Source: Cyclaneusma minus | Lineage: Eukaryota; Ascomycota; Leotiomycetes; Marthamycetales; Marthamycetaceae | Direction: 5' to 3' | DNA: 64,000 bases | Assembly: GCA_037179335.1 (NCBI GenBank) | Contig: JAKZHN010000001.1 | Location: 372,001-436,000 of the forward strand | In this document: in pieces, positions 58,722 through 64,000 of the stretch | Numbering within the stretch: position 1 is the stretch's first letter | Layout of the letters: each line of letters opens with the position of its first letter | Notes under the pieces: model-generated | What the model saw: only the letters and a program-made list of their open reading frames with translations | Told to the model about the DNA's origin: nothing | The model's database searches: none | Translations under genes and position numbers: made by a program

Positions 58722-59255
58722 ATGGTAATGCGCCCGCTCACCAATTCCTCCCAGCTCCTTCAAACCCCAGCCCAGTGGCAATGAGCCCGCCCATCCCTCC
58801 TCACCCAGCAGAACAGACACTGACATTCACACCCGCAGGCCCACCGCATAATAACCCAAGTGGTAATAACCGGCTCGCGCGTCCTCGGCCGCGCCTTTGC
58901 CGAAGCCTACAAGCAAGCGCAAGCCTCGTCGCAGTACGCGCGCGCGCAAGCCAAAAACAACCCCAACGCCGCCGCAACGTATGCCAACTCGGGACTCACG
59001 CTCGACGAAGCCTGCAAGATCCTGAACGTCAAGCCGCCGCAGGGAGGGAAGACGAATATGGAAGAGGTCACGGCGAGGTTCAAGAAGCTGTTTGATACGA
59101 ATGATCCGAAGAAGGGAGGCAGCTTTTATTTGCAGAGTAAGGTGTTGAGGGCGAGGGAGCGGATTGAGAGTGAGGTGAGGAGGGCGGAGGAGAAGGCGGC
59201 GCAGGAGCAGGAGGCGAAGGAGGGATGGAAGCCGAAGGTGTACAAGGATAGGTAG
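58722..59255 (+). CDS. pam16: PAM16/TIM16, presequence translocase motor subunit
   Basis: Exons 58722-58724 and 58839-59255 give 139 residues. The first coding exon is only the ATG, directly followed by the donor GTAATG; the acceptor CCCGCAG joins M to AHRIITQVVITGSRVLGRAF. This restores the highly conserved Pam16 N-terminus, otherwise missing. A degenerate J-like domain (about 57-110) has LTLDEACKILNV, NMEEVTARFKKLFDTNDPKK and GGSFYLQSKVLRARERIE. It lacks the HPD of true J proteins, as expected. Pam16 binds Pam18 and restrains its stimulation of mtHsp70 at the inner membrane on the matrix side. The C-terminus is a charged helix, EEKAAQEQEAKEGW. Function is sure by family. Confidence 0.94.
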
Positions 59256-59979
59256 CCGTGATGGCTGAGCCTTGGGAAGAGGGGCGGGGAGTGAGGTCTG
59301 GATTTGACCTCTCGATCGACCGACGACTTATTTCTGGTGATTTTACACCTATATGTATCGGCGAGGCGATCATACGACATTCTACTGCCCCGCGGTCATG
59401 TCGTGAGAAGCGGTCGAAGTTGAAAACTGGCAAAGCATCTTCCCTCTGTACTGGACATAGCCTGGCGTTACGGGATGGGTTTTCCGCACTTCTACTGGCC
59501 GATGGATCTGCATAGCGTGGCATGCAGCAATTAGATTATTTGATAATTGTAAGATAACAGGTCTGCGAATCCTTTTCAAGAACCGCAGAGATGGGAGACA
59601 TACTGGACGAAGGTTACCTTGACATTGGCTGCATTTCCAAGTATCTGCGTATTCCCATTTGTCATAATGTATCAGAGGCGAATTGTTCCAGCTTGTAGCA
59701 TACCCCTGAAATGGCAGGGGTGTCCAGGAGGTATTGTGAGATATCCACAATATAACATCGCCTTTTGTCATTTTCTGGCAGTTTGTAATTTTACTATCCC
59801 CGAAGAAACTGCAGTTGGCGAAGTTGTTCAGATGGCTAACAGGGGCTTTAGGCGATGACGAAGACTACGCTGCATGATAGCTCTCTCTGATTCCTCTGAC
59901 TGTTGTCGGTCTCGAGTAATTATTCGTCACCCATCTCTAGTATATATATACGAAGTAGAGTTCAGCGCAATCTACACTC
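59256..59979. other. intergenic between convergent genes
   Basis: 3' flanks of PAM16 and the SDR gene. A run of TA dinucleotides lies at about 59939-59950. No gene. Confidence 0.5.
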
Positions 59980-61470
59980 CTAGGCAATCGTCATGCCTCC
60001 ATCAACCACCGCAGCGGAACCCGTGATATAGGAAGCCTTATCACTCAGCAAGAACGAAACATAATAGGCCACCTCATCAGGAGTACCCAGCCTTCCCATA
60101 GGAGTGGCCTGCTCAACCACCCCGCCCTGTTTGAGATGTTCATGTGAGCCCCCAGGAACGATACATTTTTCTTGCATTGTGAATTTTTGTTAACTTACGA
60201 GAAGCTCCCAGAGGTCATCGGTCAAAAGGTTGCTTCGACAAAATCCGGGACACACGGCGTTGATGCGGATGCCGTCTTTTGCGTAGTCGAGGGCGCTGGA
60301 ACGGGTGATGCCAACGGCGGCTGGAAGAGAGATGTCAGTTCGGAGCTTGCGGGATTTTTGGGCAGCGTCTTGAGGGACGTGGAGAGCTTGGGAAAGGAGG
60401 ACTGTACCGTGCTTGGAGGTGACATAGGGCATGGCAACCGGCCATGCTTGCAGACCAAGAGCGCTGGCGATATTGACAATAGCTCCTCGAGTCTTGAGAG
60501 GTAAGCCAGTTCTGTTTTAGCACCGGACATTAGCACAATTCTCACGTCTCCTAGCCTCCAACACCTCCTTTCCATCCCTACTTCCCAATCCGACCCCCAG
60601 AACTCCAGAAATTCGAGCAAGAGTAGGAAGAAACGGCGTTTCACATACGTAACATCTCTCATCTCCTGCTTCATCAGCGCCTTAACCTCAGCCTTCGCAC
60701 AAAGCCACGTGCCATCCTGATTCAAACTCGTGACCCTCCGATACTCCTCAAACTCCAACTCCCCGATCCTCGCGCCCACAGAACCGGCTATGCCGGCAGA
60801 ATTGACCGCAAAGTCCAATCGCCCGAACTTCTCCACAGTCTTGGCAACTGCATCTTCGACTTCCTTTTCCACGGTGCAGTTGATTGGAAGTTCCAGGACT
60901 TGGAGACCAGAAGACGAGCTGCTGCTTTGAGATTTGGGATCAATCTGGACGCGGGAAAGAGCGGAGGAGACACTGGATTCGGTGGAGGAGGACTGCTTGG
61001 ATGCGGAAAGGACGGAGTGCAGGGAGGCGGCGGTTTCGGAAAGACGTTCGGGGAGGATGTCTGCTATGGCGATGTGGCGGATGCCGTCCAAAATCAGGCG
61101 GTGGGCAATTGCTTTGCCGATTCCGGAACCGGCGCCTGATTGAATGGAGGTTAGTCATTCCATTCCACAGACTCTCTGGCAAAGTCGATGGTCTGGTGGG
61201 AAGATTTGCGACTCCGGAGTCACCGGAGACCACGTGGGAAGTATTGGGGGCGGTTCCAAGAAAAGGGTTGGTCGTACCGGTGATGAAAGCGACACTGTTG
61301 AGCTGGTTAGCAATTTGGTTTTCAGAATACGATTGTAGGCGCCTGAGGCACCAAGGCCCTCGCGGAGACCATAAAACAGGCTCCGACTGCGGAGAACCTG
61401 CTGTGAGAGTGAAGGCTACAACGATCAACAGAGGGACAGGGAATTACCTGTTAGCTGGAAAGTCAGACAT
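59980..61470 (-). CDS. short-chain dehydrogenase/reductase
   Basis: Five exons, 61470-61448, 61294-61278, 61135-60649, 60511-60199 and 60126-59980, give 328 residues. Exon 2 is only 17 nt. Spliced, the start reads MSDFPANSVAFITGAGSGIG, with the cofactor motif T13-GxxxGIG. Catalytic residues are S192 (NIAS), Y205 and K209 in MPYVTSKHG, with NSAG for the usual NNAG. Later motifs INAVCPGFCRSNLL and RLGTPDEVAYYVSFLLSD, YITGSAAVVDGGM are typical of classical SDRs. An acidic residue (D) after the second strand (IAIADI) suggests NAD(H) preference. A Ser-rich loop of about 35 residues (SASKQSSSTESSVSSA...) interrupts the usual fold after the second helix. The substrate is unknown. Long intron 1 (153 nt) and the micro-exon are the least certain parts. 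Confidence 0.87.
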
Positions 61471-62966
61471 GTTGCAGCTCAAAATTCACTATGTTTTTGT
61501 AATTACAATGAAGTTTATGGTTTCTGATCGAGGATACTTGGGGCACGGCAGCGGGGTTTATGAAGGTTTGCGGTCCAATCCGACATACTAGCGGCGGCTG
61601 AACTGCGGTTGGCCCCCACGAAGTAGAGACCTCGAACTGTGAAAACCCCTGGACATAATGCCATCATATGTATTCATCAGGTTAATACTGTGGGGTTTCA
61701 ATGCTGCATGGAACGAATGGTGTCGTAAGCGCATGGAATCTTTTAACTCCAAGCCCCTCACTTGGCCCGGATGTGGAAGATGATCTGACGATCACCGGCA
61801 CTTAGAGTCTTGGTCCGAATTATTTGGGGGCCGGAAACACAGCCCCCAATCAGCAGTTGAGCACATCTCTCTTTCTTCAAGTTTCTGGCTTTTGGGGTGA
61901 TGTGTAATTTGAAGTTGTTATCCCTGAATGCCTAGTAGTTAAATGCATGGACTTTTGGATGTCGCGGTACCACGCTTCTATAACAGATCAATAAGTGAGA
62001 ACTACAATATATGAATCCCCAAACGTCTCGATTTTTTGGACAGAAAAGTTTCTCTGCCATAGGTAGATTGAAGCAACTTCGAAAGTTTTGGTTTGACAGT
62101 AATGCCGAATTCAAGCCCCCTGTCTGTCTGGTGGTGGGGAACAGTGGCCAAAATTAACTACCTAACTGCCTTTAAGTCCAATCTCAAGGACCTGGCAAAT
62201 AGGATGCCATAATGGTCACGAGATCTCTTTGGTATTTATTTTCTGCTTCTCGTTTCCAGTCTAGTCTAGGTATGGCAGGCTTGCAGTTATTTCATATGCG
62301 GCCGTTTCTGGACCAACACGGCCCTGATAAATATTGGGATATTGCCAGTGATTAGGGAACTCATGATAACTAGAGAAACTCCTGACACTGGTATTTAGGG
62401 ATTTCATAATACAGTGGGACGACAGAAGTCTGCACCCCCTTCTTGAATGATGACTTGAATCTCAAAATATCCATAATCTTTGAGAATATTCGGAATCACT
62501 AAGCTATCTCCTAATTACTGGGAAAATTCCAATTACTAGAGATACTCCGAATCATTGGGGATATTCATAATCTTCAAGGCTATTACAGGAAATGCTCCTA
62601 ATTACTGGTAATATTTGTAATCTTTAAGAATATTCTCATTTCTCAATCACTGGAGATATTCAGTGAATTCACAATATTCAAGGATATTCTGAATCACCGG
62701 GAATACTCCTGATCACCGAAGGTATTCACAATCTTTGAGGATATTCTGAATCACTGTCGATATTCCTAGTTACTGAAGGGGGTTCAGACTTTTGTCGCAT
62801 AAAAGGCAAGACTACGAGTGAATTGATGGCCCAAAATGCACAAATGTGACAAGTGTTGACACATACCAGGTATGAGTGAAGCCAGGGCCAAATTTGGTAG
62901 ACGAATATCATTGCTTGTATGCTTTTGCAACCCGGGGGCCACCGCAGTCTCTCCATCCATGTACGC
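61471..62966. other. intergenic with repeat array B
   Basis: Promoter of the SDR gene, then AT-richer sequence dominated by the 19-nt-period repeat (62472-62779). Looser units of the same kind occur from about 62340. No gene. Confidence 0.5.
62472..62779. repeat. 19-nt-period degenerate repeat, array B
   Basis: About fifteen units, most exactly 19 nt, for example CCTAATTACTGGGAAAATT (62510), CCGAATCATTGGGGATATT (62547), CTGAATCACCGGGAATACT (62689) and CCTGATCACCGAAGGTATT (62708). One unit (62635) has a 7-nt insertion, as in array A. It is the longest array in the window. Confidence 0.8.
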
Positions 62967-63527
62967 CTATTTACGACCACCGAAAAGCCTAAGCACCGGT
63001 AGCGCTTTTCGATCTCCTAGTTTGTTGACAATCCTATACCCATCACCAGCCCTAGACTGCTTCGTAACCCTGTCCCCGTCTCCCAGACCGTCTGTATCGT
63101 CGAAATCGCTTGCCTTCCTCTTCACATTTTGGTCACCCTGCTGGGTACTCTTCTGGGTATCCTTCTGGGTGTCCATCTGGGTATCATCGCCGTCGTAGGA
63201 CATGTCAATGTCGCCATCATCCTGGGCTTGGCTCGGAGCACCAAAGAAATTCGCGATATTGGCCTGGTTGGTGTTGACTCCCTTCACTGGGCTGATGTCC
63301 ATCGGGCTGGTTGGGGGCGCAACGTTGGACCGCTTGGTTTTGCTTCCGTGCATTGGGCGGTTGGACTTGGTGGACTGAGACACTGCAAAGAGGCTTTTGC
63401 ACTCGGTGCAGAGGTCGTAGATAGCCGGAGTCTCGCAGAATCCCTCGTTGCACGCTCTCATGCCGCAGTATGTGGTTTCGTGGTGCATATGCCGCCTGGG
63501 GTCGCAGAACCACCTGTGAATGCACAT
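62967..63527 (-). CDS. small Cys/His-rich protein, unknown function
   Basis: Intronless, 186 residues from the ATG at 63527 (MCIHRWFCDPRRHMHHETTY); the frame is open upstream but the Cys/His cluster begins exactly at this Met. The first 50 residues carry seven Cys and several His (C2, C8, then CGMRACNEGFC and LCTECKSLF), which could bind zinc, but the spacing matches no domain I know. The rest is disordered, with a basic KTKRSN segment, an acidic QDDGDIDMSYDGDD block and a Thr/Gln/Lys repeat (DTQMDTQKDTQKSTQQ) coded by imperfect 12-nt repeats. KRKASDFDD and a PxxLRLFGGRK end are basic and may support nuclear localisation. Unknown; could be lineage-specific. Confidence 0.6.
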   Translation of the reverse strand: MCIHRWFCDPRRHMHHETTYCGMRACNEGFCETPAIYDLCTECKSLFAVSQSTKSNRPMHGSKTKRSNVAPPTSPMDISPVKGVNTNQANIANFFGAPSQAQDDGDIDMSYDGDDTQMDTQKDTQKSTQQGDQNVKRKASDFDDTDGLGDGDRVTKQSRAGDGYRIVNKLGDRKALPVLRLFGGRK

Positions 63528-64000
63528 GGTGAACGGTAGTGGTTTCGAGGCTATGAATGCTGTGCTGTTGATGTTTCGGAGAGGAGAGACAGTTTGGTGG
63601 AAGAGTAGTGACAGAATTGATAGAAGCTCGAGGACTGTAGTCGATTGTTCGTAATGAAGCCTGGAAGTGATATCTCGAACAATGAGCTGGGATAGAGACT
63701 GTTTGAATCCAACTACTCTGGTGTTGTTGAAGTGGCTGGAAAGATCCAAGAGAATGTCAGATGAAAGCTCCTGGGCGGTGTCTGCAGACTGGGAAGGGGC
63801 TACTTGCTACGAAATTCTGAATAGGAAAGAGAGGCTCGGATGCAAAGGTCACACAACAATGTACCTTCTTCATCTTCATGACCGAGATGGCGAAAGAACG
63901 AACAGCATTGCTGGGGAATATATGGCAACGACGAAGGAATACAGAGTTGTTGCATGTCAATTCACATCACGAATCAAAGTGCAGAAAGCTGAAGCTGTGT
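63528..64000. other. window end, no gene seen
   Basis: Upstream flank of the Cys/His-rich gene. The small frames here show no domain or splice support. Confidence 0.4.

Overview
The window is nuclear DNA of a filamentous ascomycete (Pezizomycotina). The genes carry short introns, mostly 48-190 nt, with fungal donors (GTAAGT, GTATGT), CTAAC/CTGAC-type branch sites and CAG/TAG acceptors. The proteins belong to typical mould families: an RGS-LOV photoreceptor, secreted glutaminase A, a GH32 invertase, 2EXR/DUF7730-like proteins, DUF3431 and DUF4863. The class cannot be fixed from sequence alone; Leotiomycetes and Dothideomycetes both fit. I see no CRISPR array, rRNA, canonical tRNA, prophage or intact transposon. 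Gene models below were spliced by eye from reading frame, splice signals and family conservation.

Layout. 1-4.8 kb holds no convincing gene. 4.8-5.8 kb (-): proline-rich conserved protein. 9.1-11.7 kb (+): PHD-finger protein. 13.2-16.3 kb (-): two related 2EXR/DUF7730-like genes. 16.9-17.6 kb (-): Gtt1-like glutathione S-transferase. 18-20.4 kb: a diverged duplicated fragment and a membrane-protein gene broken by one in-frame stop. 21.0-21.6 kb (-): MED10. 22.4-23.7 kb (+): a third 2EXR/DUF7730-like gene. 24.5-28.8 kb (+): BAR-PH-GRAM-VASt sterol-transfer (Sip3/LAM) protein. 30.5-31.6 kb (-): Tra2-like RRM protein. 32.6-35.2 kb (-): glutaminase A. 35.2-39.5 kb: gene-poor. 39.5-41.2 kb (+): Myb-like protein. 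41.4-42.5 kb (-): Ap4A phosphorylase, divergent from the GH32 invertase (43.2-45.0 kb, +). 45.4-46.2 kb (-): DUF4863 lyase, divergent from an unusual medium-chain reductase with an extra N-terminal domain (46.9-48.7 kb, +). 48.7-52.7 kb: gene-poor. 52.7-55.2 kb (+): RGS-LOV photoreceptor. 56.1-57.4 kb (+): DUF3431 membrane protein. 58.7-59.3 kb (+): PAM16, whose first coding exon is only the ATG. 60.0-61.5 kb (-): SDR oxidoreductase. 63.0-63.5 kb (-): small Cys/His-rich protein.

The genes do not form one pathway. It is a mixed core and accessory region: transcription and splicing (MED10, Tra2-like, Myb-like, PHD), mitochondrial import (PAM16), lipid transfer (Sip3-like), light/G-protein signalling (RGS-LOV), secreted nutrient acquisition (glutaminase, invertase with nearby CreA-type sites) and detoxification or redox (GST, SDR, MDR, DUF4863).

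The most unexpected non-coding signal is a dispersed family of degenerate repeats with a strict 19-nt period (consensus near YCTAATCACTNGGAATATT). It occurs in at least seven separate intergenic stretches and in no exon. I do not recognise it as a named element.
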